From JAWKUK01 sp041398605 (lineage in GTDB: Bacteria > Planctomycetota > UBA1135 > GCA-002686595), in NCBI GenBank assembly GCA_041398605.1, contig JAWKUK010000011.1, positions 124,001 to 188,000 on the forward strand: a stretch of DNA of 64,000 nt, given 5' to 3'. The position numbers and the translations under genes are program-made. Numbering within the stretch: the stretch's first letter is position 1; each line of letters starts with the position of its first letter. The notes below the pieces were generated by a model that saw only the letters and a program-made list of their open reading frames with translations, was not told the origin of the DNA and ran no database searches. Shown here piece after piece: positions 15,984 through 24,773 of this stretch.

Positions 15984-17528
15984 TCAGCGATTGCGCTCGT
16001 GCGCCAAGAGGCTCCGCAGCGATGCGACGACGTCCGGGTGGCTGCCGAATACGTTGTTGCGCTGACCAGGGTCGAGCGAGAGATCGTACAAGAGGCCCGG
16101 CGTTGTCTCCCGCGGCAGGCCCTCGCGTTCGCGGAACCAGTCCGGGACCTTCGAGTGGGCGCCGTCCGCAGCATCGATCAAGACCCAATCGCCGCTGCGG
16201 ATCGCCCAGCGGTCTGCGAATGTATTGTGGACGTGGAACGAGCGCGCGGCTTCGACCTCGCCGCGCCAGACTGCGAGCTGGTCGATGCTGTCGCGTGCCG
16301 AATCACCGGTTGCCTCGAACCCGACGATCGATGCGATGGTCCGCCAAATGTCGACCTGGCCGATCAATGCGCTGCATGCGCGGCCTGCCGGCACGACCCC
16401 CGGCCACCGGACGACAAACGGGACGTGGTGCCCCCCCTCGAAGATGTCGCGTTTGAGGCCGCGCAGAGGGCCCATACTGCGATGGTCGCGGTCACGCACG
16501 CGCGCGTAGGCGTAGTGCTCGGGGCCGTTGTCCGACGTGAAGATGACGAGCGTGTCGCCGGCGAGGCGCAGCTCGTCGAGGGTGTTGAGCACCTGGCCCA
16601 AGTGCGCGTCGCTTTGGTGCAGGTAGTCGCCGTAGCCGCCGGCCTCTGTCGAACCGCGGAACTCGCCGCTCGGTGTGATGGGCGCGTGGGGCGCCGTCCA
16701 AGGCCAGTACAAGAAGAACGGCCGTTCGCGGCGCGCGGGCTCGCGGAGCCACTCGACGACCCGTGCGGTGAGCCGTGGCATGACCATGTCTTGCCGCCAG
16801 CCTTCGGCCATCGGGCCGGGGCGGCTCTCGTCCATCCCCTCGGTGGGCCGCGGCGAGACCGTGAGCGGCAGGGTCGGCGGGGTCACGACGTGGTCGTCGC
16901 GGATCCACGTATACGGCGGGAAGTTGGGGACGTCGTCCCCGAAGTAGTGATCGAAGCCGTGCGCGAGCGGCCCGTCGGGGATCGCCAGCGACCAGTCGAA
17001 GTCACCGGGCGCGTACCCAGCGGCCTTGGTGGGCTCCGCGCCTGCGCGGCGCAGCGCGGCCCAGTCCCAGCCGAGGTGCCACTTGCCGATGCAGGCCGTG
17101 TCGTAGCCGCACGAGCGGAGCAGCTCCGCGAGCGTCACGTCCTCTGGCGTGAAGACCGAGGGTTCGAACGAGTTGACGATCCCATGGAAGCGGCGCCAGT
17201 GATGTGTGCCCGTGAGGAGCGCAAAGCGACTCGGAGTGCAGATCCCCGATGAGCTATGCGCGTCGTTGAAGCGCGTCCCCTCGCGCGCGAGGCGGTCCAT
17301 GTTCGGCGTCGGGATCTTTGAGGCTGGGTTTTGCGCGCCCAGGTCCCCGAAGCCCATGTCATCCGCATAGACGATGATGATGTTGGGTCGCTGGGCGGCT
17401 TCTTGGGCCGCGGGGGAGGCGCGCGCGCCCTCGACGAGCATCGGCGTCGCGAGCAGGGCCGCGAGCGCCAACCTGGAGGCATGCTGAGCGCGATCGAGGG
17501 TGTGGGCTGCGATGCGGTCGAGGCTCAT
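15984..17528 (-). CDS. Type I sulfatase (arylsulfatase family), secreted
   Basis: A 514-residue sulfatase. After an N-terminal export signal, RPNIIIVYADDMGFGDLG supplies the metal-binding Asp pair, and SGICTPSR (Cys about 97) is the C-x-P-S-R motif whose cysteine is converted to formylglycine. GKWHLG and the late FTSDNGPEHYA block supply further active-site residues. Length and motif order match S1 sulfatases, which planctomycetes carry in large numbers for desulfating marine polysaccharides. The substrate class cannot be fixed by eye. The formylglycine-generating enzyme is not in the window. Divergent from the copA gene. Confidence 0.9.
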   Translation of the reverse strand: MSLDRIAAHTLDRAQHASRLALAALLATPMLVEGARASPAAQEAAQRPNIIIVYADDMGFGDLGAQNPASKIPTPNMDRLAREGTRFNDAHSSSGICTPSRFALLTGTHHWRRFHGIVNSFEPSVFTPEDVTLAELLRSCGYDTACIGKWHLGWDWAALRRAGAEPTKAAGYAPGDFDWSLAIPDGPLAHGFDHYFGDDVPNFPPYTWIRDDHVVTPPTLPLTVSPRPTEGMDESRPGPMAEGWRQDMVMPRLTARVVEWLREPARRERPFFLYWPWTAPHAPITPSGEFRGSTEAGGYGDYLHQSDAHLGQVLNTLDELRLAGDTLVIFTSDNGPEHYAYARVRDRDHRSMGPLRGLKRDIFEGGHHVPFVVRWPGVVPAGRACSALIGQVDIWRTIASIVGFEATGDSARDSIDQLAVWRGEVEAARSFHVHNTFADRWAIRSGDWVLIDAADGAHSKVPDWFREREGLPRETTPGLLYDLSLDPGQRNNVFGSHPDVVASLRSLLAHERNR

Positions 17529-17664
17529 GGCTTCAGACTAATCCAAGCGCGATGAGTGGAGGCGCTGGATGCTCCATATGTGCCATCGCAACGCGGGCCG
17601 GCGCATGCATATGAACCGCGATGAAGCGTTTGCGCGCTGGCCGATCGGTGCTAGAAGGAGCCAC

Positions 17665-20055
17665 ATGGAGCGCGCGCCAATGGACGGAACCACACAGCCC
17701 AACCCGCCGCTATCTGGCTCTGTGGCGCCCTCGCTGGACCTGCAGATCGGCGGCATGAGCTGCGCTTCGTGTGTGAGCAAGATCGAGCAGGCGCTGTTGG
17801 CGGTGCCCGGCGTACGCGGAGCCCACGTGAACCTCGTGACGAAGCGCGCCTCGGTCGAGCTTTCACGTGGCGCGTTCGCGGGCGCGCTCGAGGACGTCCG
17901 GGGCGAGGCGGTCGCCGCGGTCGTGCGCGCCGGCTTCAAGGTGCTCGACAGCGCGCTCGCCGCTGGCGTCGACCCGGAGGCCGCTGAGCAGCGCAGCCTC
18001 GTCCGCGACCTGGTCGTTGCGGCGACGCTGACTGCGCCGCTGCTCGTCATCGCGATGTCACATGGGGCCTGGGCGTGGACCGGCTCGTCGACAGCGCGCG
18101 CCGCGCAGTTCGTCCTGGCGACCGCAGTCATCGCGTTCCCCGGTCGCCGGTTCCTGCGCCTGGCCTGGCACGCCGCGCGGAACCGGACGGCGGACATGAA
18201 CACGCTCGTTGCGCTCGGCATAGCGGCGGCGTGGGGCTACTCGACGGTCGCGCTCGTCGCGCCTGGGTTGTTCCCGGGGGCGGCGCCCTCTGCGAGCCAC
18301 GGCCACAGCGCGCCGCGTCCACCGCTGTACTTTGAAGCGGCTGCGGCGATCACGACGACCGTGCTGCTCGGGCGGCTCTTGGAAGCGCGCGCGCGGCGGC
18401 ACCTCGGCGACGCCGTGCGTGGCCTGCACGCGCTCGTGCCCCGCATGGCGCGCCGCAGGCGGAGCGCTGGAGGGACGGGCGAGGGTGCGGCCTTCGACGA
18501 GGACGTCCCGCTCGCCGCGTTGCGGCCGGGTGACGTGCTGCTCGTGCGGCCGGGCGAGCGCGTCCCCTGCGACGGAGTCGTGATCGAGGGAGAGTCTGCC
18601 GTCGACGAATCGCTCTTGACCGGCGAGAGCATGCCGGTCGACAAGCGCGTCGGTGACGAGGTCGTCGGTGGCGCCCTCAATCAGTCCGGCGCGCTCGCCG
18701 TCCGCATCGAGCGGACGGGCGAAGACACGGTCGTGGCGCGGATCGCTGCGGCAGTGGAGGCAGCCCAGGGTTCGCGGGCTCCCATAGCGCGGCTCGCTGA
18801 CCGTGTCAGCGCCGTCTTCGTGCCGGTCGTGCTCGGCCTCGCGTTGTTGACCTTCGTCACGTGGCTCGCGCTTGGAAGCGGCAGCGACGCGCGCTTTGCG
18901 ACCGCCCTCGAGCGCGCCGTCGCTGTGCTCGTGATCGCGTGCCCGTGCGCGCTTGGGCTGGCCACGCCCGCCGCCGTCGCGGTGGGCACTGGGCGCGGCG
19001 CTGAGCTCGGCGTCTTGTTCAAAGGAGGCGCGGTGCTCGAGGCTGCCGCGCGCGTGGATACGGTGTTCCTCGACAAGACCGGCACGTTGACCGAGGGCAA
19101 GCCTGTGCTCGTCGAGGTGATCGCAGGAGAGGCTGACGGTGAGGACCGCATCTTGCGTCTCGCGGCCGCCTTGGAGCGCAGGAGCGAGCACCCGCTCGCT
19201 GCTGCGATCGTCGCAGGCGCGCTCGCGCGCGGCCTGGATGTGCCCGAATGCGAGGGGTTCGAAGCGCTGGCGGGGGCCGGCGTCGACGGCTCGAGCGAGG
19301 GGACGCGCGTGCGCGTCGGGAAGCGGACGTGGCTGATCGAGCAGGGGCTCGACACGTCGCGCTTCGACGCGCGAGCCGACGAGCGCGCGCAGCTCGGCCA
19401 TACGCCCGTGTTCATCGCGTTGGAATCGCAGGTCGCAGGCTTCGTGACCGTCGCGGACCAGGTCCGCCCTGACGCGCGCGCGCTGGTCAAGCAGCTCGAG
19501 GCCGAGGGGCTCCGCGTCGTGATGTTGACCGGCGATCGCCGCGGGACGGCGGAGTCGATCGCGCATGAGGTCGGTATCACGCGCGTTGAGGCGGAGCTGA
19601 CGCCACAGGGCAAGGCGCGCCTCGTCACCGAGGCGCAGGCTGCCGGCGCGCACGTTGCGATGGTCGGCGACGGTGTGAACGACGCAGCAGCCCTCGCTGC
19701 GGCCGACGTTGGGATCGCACTGGGGGGCGGGACGGACGTGGCGCTCGCCGCATCGGACGTCGCGCTCATGGGCGGCGACATCGCTGCCCTCGGGCGCGCG
19801 CTGTCGCTCGCGCGGGCGACGATGGTGACGATCCGGCGCAACTTGGGCTGGGCGTTCGTCTACAACCTCATCGGGATCCCGCTGGCGGCAGGGGCGCTGG
19901 TGCCCTGGACCGCGACCGCCGGATCGCCTGGCTGGGCCCTGTCTCCGATGTTCGCGAGCGCTGCGATGTCCCTCTCGAGCGTCTCGGTCGTCCTGAATTC
20001 GCTTACTTTGGCGCGTTTCGGGCGTACGTCCAAGGCGCACGTCAGGGCGAAGTGA
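17665..20055 (+). CDS. copA: Copper-translocating P1B-type ATPase
   Basis: A 796-residue P-type ATPase. The start at 17665 is chosen for the AAGGAG six bases upstream; longer frames have no such site. Domains in order: one HMA domain with GMSCASC (Cys 33 and 36), membrane helices, TGES actuator loop, the CPCALGLATP ion-site helix, phosphorylated Asp in DKTGT (about residue 470), SEHPLA, GDGVNDAAA, and final helices with YNLIGIPLAAG and MSLSSVSVVLNS. The CPC, YN and MxxSS residues together mark Cu(I) export. It is followed by a TlpA-like protein and a dihaem peroxidase, consistent with a copper and periplasmic redox neighbourhood. Regulator not seen. Confidence 0.93.
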   Translation: MERAPMDGTTQPNPPLSGSVAPSLDLQIGGMSCASCVSKIEQALLAVPGVRGAHVNLVTKRASVELSRGAFAGALEDVRGEAVAAVVRAGFKVLDSALAAGVDPEAAEQRSLVRDLVVAATLTAPLLVIAMSHGAWAWTGSSTARAAQFVLATAVIAFPGRRFLRLAWHAARNRTADMNTLVALGIAAAWGYSTVALVAPGLFPGAAPSASHGHSAPRPPLYFEAAAAITTTVLLGRLLEARARRHLGDAVRGLHALVPRMARRRRSAGGTGEGAAFDEDVPLAALRPGDVLLVRPGERVPCDGVVIEGESAVDESLLTGESMPVDKRVGDEVVGGALNQSGALAVRIERTGEDTVVARIAAAVEAAQGSRAPIARLADRVSAVFVPVVLGLALLTFVTWLALGSGSDARFATALERAVAVLVIACPCALGLATPAAVAVGTGRGAELGVLFKGGAVLEAAARVDTVFLDKTGTLTEGKPVLVEVIAGEADGEDRILRLAAALERRSEHPLAAAIVAGALARGLDVPECEGFEALAGAGVDGSSEGTRVRVGKRTWLIEQGLDTSRFDARADERAQLGHTPVFIALESQVAGFVTVADQVRPDARALVKQLEAEGLRVVMLTGDRRGTAESIAHEVGITRVEAELTPQGKARLVTEAQAAGAHVAMVGDGVNDAAALAAADVGIALGGGTDVALAASDVALMGGDIAALGRALSLARATMVTIRRNLGWAFVYNLIGIPLAAGALVPWTATAGSPGWALSPMFASAAMSLSSVSVVLNSLTLARFGRTSKAHVRAK

Positions 20056-20174
20056 CCCGCAGACGGAGGGAATCGGCGTAGTTCACCGAATTCGAACACG
20101 AGACCCTGTCCTACCGGGCGCCGTCTCGCGTACACCGTACCTAGCAGGAGTTCCCTCCTCAGGAGACCCATATC
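20056..20174 (+). promoter_or_regulatory. Leader of the TlpA-like gene
   Basis: 119 bases. Just before the start is AGGAG-TTCC-CTCCT (a small inverted repeat at about 20149-20162), followed by CAGGAGACCC and the ATG at 20175, so one AGGAG can pair with CTCCT and leave the second AGGAG as ribosome-binding site. A role in translation control is possible but unproven. Confidence 0.35.
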
Positions 20175-21242
20175 ATGATTCCGACCATCCTCCTCTCCGC
20201 CGCGCTCCTGGTGGGCGCCGCTGGGACGGCGACGGGCCCGGCCTCGACGCTGCTCGTGCGAGCTAGCGTCGACAGCTATGCGGACCTCGCCCAAGAGTAC
20301 GAAGCCGCGCTCACCGCGTGGCAGGCCGAGGTCCAAGCGACCGAGGACCGTGCTGCGCGCACCGAGCTGCGCCGTAACCACCCTGTGAAGGCCTTCGTGG
20401 CGCGCTTTGAAGCGCTCGCGAAGAGCGGCGAAGGGCAAGCGACCCTCTGGCTCGCCTCGCACGTCCGGGAGACTGGCGTGACGGCGGGGCAACGCGGCCC
20501 GATCGTGACCGCCTACTTCGAGACCTTGTTCGCGCAGCACGTCGATGCGGCCTGGTTCGGCGACGCGATCGCGGCGCTCATGAGCGAGAGCAAGGTCGAC
20601 GACGCCGTGAAGCAGCGCATGCTGCGCAAGGCGGTCGGTGAGGCGAAGGTCGTGACCACCTTGGCGCCCGCGAAGTTCGCGCTCGGACGCATGTTGTTCG
20701 AGGACGACGGGACGAAGGCCGAGGGCAAGGCGCTCCTCGAGGCCGTCGCAAATGACTACGCGAAGACGTCCTGGGGCACCGCGGCCAAGGCGATGTTCAT
20801 CACGGACGCGGACCTTGAGGTCGGTAAGGTGGCGCCTGACTTCTTCGGTCAGACGATCGACGGCTTCGGGTTCAACCTCTCCGACTATCGCGGAAAGGTG
20901 GTGCTCGTAGACTTCTACGGGTTCTGGTGAGGCCCGTGCCGCGCAGGTATGCCGCACCTGCAGGGGCTGGTCGAGCTCCACAAAGACAACCCGTTCGCGC
21001 TCATCGGGATCAACACGGGCGACCCGGTCGACAAGTATCGCCAAGGGCTGAAGGACTTCGGCGTCACCTGGCTCAGCGCCTATCAAGGCGCGACGTCGCC
21101 GATCGCTGAGCTGTACAAGGTGACGGGCTACCCGACCTATGTCTTGATCGACGCCGAAGGCAAGATCGCCGGCATCGGTCACAACGGCAAGGCCTACGAC
21201 GAGACCATCGCGAAGATGGTCGCCGAGCTGAAATCCAAGTGA
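20175..21242 (+). CDS. TlpA-like thiol-disulfide protein with in-frame UGA (probable selenoprotein, WUGPC motif)
   Basis: A 355-residue product if UGA at 20928-20930 (residue 252) is read as selenocysteine; otherwise the frame stops directly before its active site. Layout: signal peptide at about 1-20, a helical region to about 210, then a redoxin/TlpA domain beginning VGKVAPDFFGQTIDG and GKVVLVDFYGFW, immediately followed by UGA and GPCRAGMPHL, so the classical WCGPC becomes W-U-G-P-C. The post-UGA frame continues through ALIGINTGDPVDKYRQGL, VTGYPTYVLIDAEGKIAGIG (cis-Pro of thioredoxins) to a TGA at 21240. The domain is thus complete. A hairpin with a GGUA loop follows the UGA. It lies between copA and a cytochrome peroxidase gene. 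Pseudogenisation is the main alternative. Confidence 0.85.
20928..20957 (+). promoter_or_regulatory. UGA (Sec) codon with SECIS-like hairpin
   Basis: UGA at 20928-20930 is followed by GUGC (20936-20939) pairing with GCAC (20954-20957), and an upper stem GCA/UGC (20943-20945 with 20950-20952) closed by the loop GGUA (20946-20949). The upper part GCAGGUAUGC differs by one base from the GCAGGUCUGC of the E. coli fdhF SECIS. The loop starts 15 nt after the UGA; the two stems are joined by a small internal bulge. Confidence 0.65.
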
Positions 21243-21249
21243 CTCCGTG

Positions 21250-22359
21250 ATGGTGCGCCCTCTGCATCGGCCAGCACCTTGGCTGGCTGCGCTCGTGACG
21301 GCGACGTTTGCGTCGTTCGGATGGAGCGCGGCCATGCTGCGGGCCGAGCAGTCGGCGCCGCGGGGTGAAGGTGACCTCGCGCGCGCCCAAGACACAGCGC
21401 GTGTCGCGCTCAGCGCTGAGGACATACCGCCGGATACGCTCCCGGCGGTGCTCCCGAGCGCCTTGCCGCTGGGGCTGGAGCGCTTCGCCGAGGCGCCGAA
21501 GGCCTCTGAAGAGGTCGTCGCGCTCGGGCGGGCGCTCTTCTTCGAGCCGGCGCTGTCCGGTGACAGGACGCTGGCGTGCGCGTCGTGCCACCGGCCCGAC
21601 CACGGCTTCGCGGAGCCGCGCGCGACCTCGATCGGGATTCGTGGGCAGGACGTCGGGCGCAACGCGCCGAGCCTGTTCAATCACGCGCTCTCCACGCGGG
21701 TCCTTTGGGACGGCCGCGCGGACAGCTTGGAGCACCAAGTGCGCCTTGTCATCGAGGCGGAGAAGGAGATGGGGCTGCCGCTCCTTGACGCCGTGGCGCG
21801 CTTGAAGGTCGAAGGTGACTACGCCGCGCGCTTCGAAGCTGCGTTCGGCGGCGAGCTGTCAGCGGACCACATCGCGACGGCGGTCGCAGCGTTTGTGCGG
21901 CGTCTGACGCTGGGGGACTCGCCCGTCGATCGCTTTCGGACCGGTGACATCGCCGCGCTCGACTCCCACGAAGAGAACGGGATGTGGCTCTTCGAGGGCC
22001 GTGGGCGCTGCTGGAAGTGCCACGTCGGGCCGAACTTCAGCGACGAGGGCTTCCACAATACGGGTGTGGGCGCGACGTTGGTCGACGGCGCGGAGCAGGC
22101 GACGCCGATCCCAGGGCGGGCTGCCGTCACGGGAGATGCGCGCGACCTCGGTCGCATGCGGACGCCTGGGCTGCGCGGTGTCGCGTTGAGTCCGCCGTAC
22201 ATGCACGACGGCTCGCTTGCGACGCTCGAGGACGTCGTCGCGTTCTACCGTCGTGGAGGGAGCCCGAACTCGAATCTCTCGCCGCATATCGCGCCGATCG
22301 AGATGACGGACGAGGAGGCGCAGAACCTCGTCGCGTTCCTGCGTGCGTTGTCGCGTTGA
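21250..22359 (+). CDS. Dihaem cytochrome c peroxidase / MauG-family protein
   Basis: A 369-residue protein with an N-terminal signal or anchor (WLAALVTATFASFGWSAAML). Two c-type haem sites are present: CASCH (Cys110, Cys113, His114) and CWKCH (Cys254, Cys257, His258). FNHALSTRVLWDGRADSLEHQ and TPGLRGVALSPPYMHDGSLATLEDVV are typical of bacterial dihaem peroxidases, which reduce hydrogen peroxide in the periplasm or modify partner proteins. ATG at 21250 is preceded at once by an in-frame GTG at 21247. It begins 7 bases after the probable selenoprotein gene, so the two are very likely one operon, suggesting a shared peroxide or thiol redox role. Confidence 0.85.
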   Translation: MVRPLHRPAPWLAALVTATFASFGWSAAMLRAEQSAPRGEGDLARAQDTARVALSAEDIPPDTLPAVLPSALPLGLERFAEAPKASEEVVALGRALFFEPALSGDRTLACASCHRPDHGFAEPRATSIGIRGQDVGRNAPSLFNHALSTRVLWDGRADSLEHQVRLVIEAEKEMGLPLLDAVARLKVEGDYAARFEAAFGGELSADHIATAVAAFVRRLTLGDSPVDRFRTGDIAALDSHEENGMWLFEGRGRCWKCHVGPNFSDEGFHNTGVGATLVDGAEQATPIPGRAAVTGDARDLGRMRTPGLRGVALSPPYMHDGSLATLEDVVAFYRRGGSPNSNLSPHIAPIEMTDEEAQNLVAFLRALSR

Positions 22360-22403
22360 GTGGGCGCGGCGCAGTCCCGCGCGAGCCGCTCCTGCCTCAA
22401 CGC
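22353..22403. terminator. Inverted repeat between convergent genes
   Basis: GCGTTGAG (22353-22360) and CTCAACGC (22396-22403) are perfect inverted copies that contain the stop codons of the two convergent genes. The loop is long (35 bases) and there is no T-tract; at best a weak bidirectional terminator. Confidence 0.3.
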
Positions 22404-23764
22404 TCCGGGATCTCGTACGTCTCGAGCTTTTTGTAGAGCGTGCTGCGGTGGATCCCGAGGGACTCCGCGGCCTTCTGCTTGTTCCCGTCGTGGAGCTCGA
22501 GGGCGCGGCGGATCAGCGTCGCTTCCATACGGTCGATGCGCAGGTCCTCCGGTCGCGCGGCGGTGAGCGCGCCGACGGGATTTGCGAGCGCGCGCGGGCG
22601 CTCGTCGAGCGCGATGTGCTCAGGCCGGATCTCACCCTCGCTCGCCAGGATCGCAGCGCGCTCGATCGCGTTCCGTAGCTCGCGCACGTTGCCAGGCCAC
22701 GGATACCGCATGAGCACCTCCAGCGCGTTGTCGCTGATCCCGGTGAAGTGGCGGCCGAGCTCCGACGCGAAGCGCTCCAGGAAGTGCAACGCCAGCCCCG
22801 GCACGTCCTCGGGACGCTCACGCAGCGGCGGCACGACGATGGAGAGGACGTTCAAGCGGTAGAAGAGGTCCTCGCGGAAGCGGCCATGTTCGACGGCGGT
22901 GTTCAAGTCGCGGTTGGTCGCCCCGACCACACGGACGTCCATCGGCAGATCGCGCGTGCCGCCGACGCGCCGGTACACGCGCTCCTGGAGGACCCGCAAG
23001 AGCTTCGCTTGCAACGCGACGTCCAGCTCTCCGATCTCGTCGAGCAAGAGCGTCCCGCCCTTGGCCGCGGCCAAGAGGCCGTCGCGCCCGCGCGGGTCGC
23101 CGCCGGTGAATGAGCCGGGCTCGTAGCCGAAGAGCTCCGCCTCGAGCAGGCCCTCGGACAGCGCCGCACAGTTCAGCGCCACGAACGGTCCCTGGGCGCG
23201 CCCGCTGCGTTCGTGGATGGCGCGCGCGATCAGCTCTTTGCCGACCCCGGAGTCGCCGATGACCAGCACCGTCGACTGGGGCGTCGCCGCCACGCGCTCG
23301 ACGTGCTCGAGGACGGTCCGAATGGCCGCCGAGCGTCCGACGATGGGGCCTGATCGGAGGTGCGCGACCTCGTCCCTGAGGCGGTCACGCTCGGCGCGGA
23401 CGAGCCGGCCCTCGAGGACGCGCTCGAGCGCCTTGCGCAGCGTCGGCGGGTCGACCGGCTTCTCGAGCACGTTGGCGGCGCCCTCTTGCATCGCCCGGAC
23501 CGCGGTCCGGACGTCCACGTAGCCGGTCAGGACGATGACCGAGGGGGCGTGCGGCAGCGCCACGAGGGCTGGGAGCACGTCGAGGCCGCCCCCGTCGGGC
23601 ATGCGGAGGTCCAGCAGGACGACCTCAGGGCCATCCTCGCGGGCCCGCGCCAGCGCCTGGACGCCCGTGCCGGCCTCGGCGCAGCGGTGCCCGGCCGCCA
23701 TACACATGGCGACCAGCCCCGCGCGCACCGCGGCTTCGTCATCGGCGACCAGGATCCTTGCCAT
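22397..23764 (-). CDS. NtrC-family sigma54-dependent response regulator
   Basis: A 455-residue protein: receiver domain (Asp52 in VVLLDLRMP), AAA+ domain with Walker A GDSGVGKE, Walker B GGTLLLDEIGEL, and PWPGNVRELRN, then a Fis-type helix-turn-helix (KQKAAESLGIHRSTLYKKL). The sigma54-contact loop, normally GAFTGA, reads GSFTGG near residues 217-222, a double substitution that keeps the Phe and Thr. It is divergent from the chemotaxis operon, and a near-consensus sigma54 promoter lies before fliO at 40171, so it is a candidate flagellar activator of the FlrC/FleR/FlgR type. A cognate kinase is not in the window. Confidence 0.88.
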   Translation of the reverse strand: MARILVADDEAAVRAGLVAMCMAAGHRCAEAGTGVQALARAREDGPEVVLLDLRMPDGGGLDVLPALVALPHAPSVIVLTGYVDVRTAVRAMQEGAANVLEKPVDPPTLRKALERVLEGRLVRAERDRLRDEVAHLRSGPIVGRSAAIRTVLEHVERVAATPQSTVLVIGDSGVGKELIARAIHERSGRAQGPFVALNCAALSEGLLEAELFGYEPGSFTGGDPRGRDGLLAAAKGGTLLLDEIGELDVALQAKLLRVLQERVYRRVGGTRDLPMDVRVVGATNRDLNTAVEHGRFREDLFYRLNVLSIVVPPLRERPEDVPGLALHFLERFASELGRHFTGISDNALEVLMRYPWPGNVRELRNAIERAAILASEGEIRPEHIALDERPRALANPVGALTAARPEDLRIDRMEATLIRRALELHDGNKQKAAESLGIHRSTLYKKLETYEIPER

Positions 23765-23906
23765 GGCTCGCCAGGATAGGTCTCGGAAGGAGCCACATCC
23801 AATTCTGTGAACCAGGACTCAACGATTCCCGTGCTTCCGGTCGATGCCTCTGGTCCAGACCGGTGGATCCCCGCCGGACATCCCACCCGACCTCGAGAGG
23901 ACAGTG

Positions 23907-24281
23907 ATGCGGAAGGTTCTGATCGTCGACGACTCGGCCACCATGAGGAAGATCCTCATGCGGTCTCTGCGTCAGGCGGAGATCAAGCTCGAGGAGATCC
24001 TCGAAGCCTCGAACGGCATCGAGGCGCTCGCCCAGATCGCCTCCAACCCTGAGATCGAGCTGATCCTGTCGGACATCAACATGCCCGAGATGGGTGGCAT
24101 CGATCTCGTCAAGAACGTGCGCGCCACGAAGACCGCGGACGAGCTCCCGATCTTGATGGTGACCACGGAGGGCGGCTCCGGCATGGTCGCCTCGGCAATG
24201 GAGAGCGGCGCCAACGGGTACGTCACCAAACCGTTCACCCCCGAGGTGCTCAAGGATGCAATCCAACGAATCAACAGCTAA
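23907..24281 (+). CDS. cheY: CheY-type single-domain response regulator
   Basis: A 124-residue receiver domain: VLIVDDSATMR (acidic pair), LILSDINMPEMGGIDL (phospho-Asp), MVTTEGGSG (conserved Thr) and GYVTKPFTPE (conserved Lys). It is the first gene of the chemotaxis operon. The start at 23907 follows GAGAGGACAGTG and removes an unconserved extension. It overlaps the following cheX-type gene by 26 bases. Presumably it carries the signal from CheA to the flagellar switch, although a second CheY-like gene (29430) is encoded downstream and either could be the switch-binding form. Confidence 0.88.
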   Translation: MRKVLIVDDSATMRKILMRSLRQAEIKLEEILEASNGIEALAQIASNPEIELILSDINMPEMGGIDLVKNVRATKTADELPILMVTTEGGSGMVASAMESGANGYVTKPFTPEVLKDAIQRINS

Positions 24282-24750
24282 GGGCGGCGTGACCAAGGAC
24301 CTCATCCAGCAGCTCCAGGAAGCGATTGAGACGACGTTCTCGTCGATCATCCTGCCCTTCGAAGGGGTCCAGGTCCAAGACGCAGAGGACACCGAAGGTG
24401 CCGTGCGCGTGCGCGCCACCATCACCTTCGAGGGCGACCTTGAAGGGCACGTCTTGATCCATTGCTCCCTCAGCGGTGCGCACGACATTTCACGCGGGAT
24501 GTTGATGCTCGAAGAGGGCGATCCGCTCGAGCTCAGCGACGTCGTCGACGCGATGGGCGAGTGCGCGAACTTGGTCGCGGGCGTGCTGAAGCGCAACGCG
24601 TTCGATGTCGCCGGAACGGTCAAGATGAGCTGCCCCAAGGTCGAGGTCGACGCGCCGGATCAGGTCTTCCCGCGCCCGGATGCCCAGCTCGCATACAAGC
24701 TCGTCCGTGGCGTGAGCGCCGCGGAGGTTTGGGTCAACAAGGCGGGATAG
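24256..24750 (+). CDS. CheX/CheC-like chemotaxis phosphatase
   Basis: A 164-residue protein of the CheC/CheX/FliY fold. The signature is the helix MGECANLVAGVLK, which carries the E-x-x-N pair used to dephosphorylate CheY-P. One such helix is visible, as in CheX. The start at 24256 overlaps the cheY gene; an internal GTG at 24289 is an alternative. Placed directly after cheY, it most likely terminates that regulator's signal. A second gene with the same motif occurs at 29810 next to the second cheY, giving two regulator/phosphatase pairs. Confidence 0.75.
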   Translation: MQSNESTAKGGVTKDLIQQLQEAIETTFSSIILPFEGVQVQDAEDTEGAVRVRATITFEGDLEGHVLIHCSLSGAHDISRGMLMLEEGDPLELSDVVDAMGECANLVAGVLKRNAFDVAGTVKMSCPKVEVDAPDQVFPRPDAQLAYKLVRGVSAAEVWVNKAG

Positions 24751-24773
24751 CCTCCACGAAGAATCGGCGCTCG

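Noticed and set aside
18058..20040. Long minus-strand open frame (about 660 codons) opposite copA
   Set aside because: It lies fully antisense to a well-supported ATPase; its translation is Arg/Ala/Asp-rich low-complexity sequence typical of the complement of high-GC genes.
19860..21680. Minus-strand open frame of about 600 codons over copA, the TlpA-like gene and the peroxidase gene
   Set aside because: Antisense to three genes with clear motifs; no domain recognised. Its presence across the UGA at 20928 does not affect the selenoprotein call.
23819..23845. Possible sigma28 site before cheY (TCAA followed by CCGGTCGA)
   Set aside because: The spacing and the -10 element do not match the other three sites well enough.
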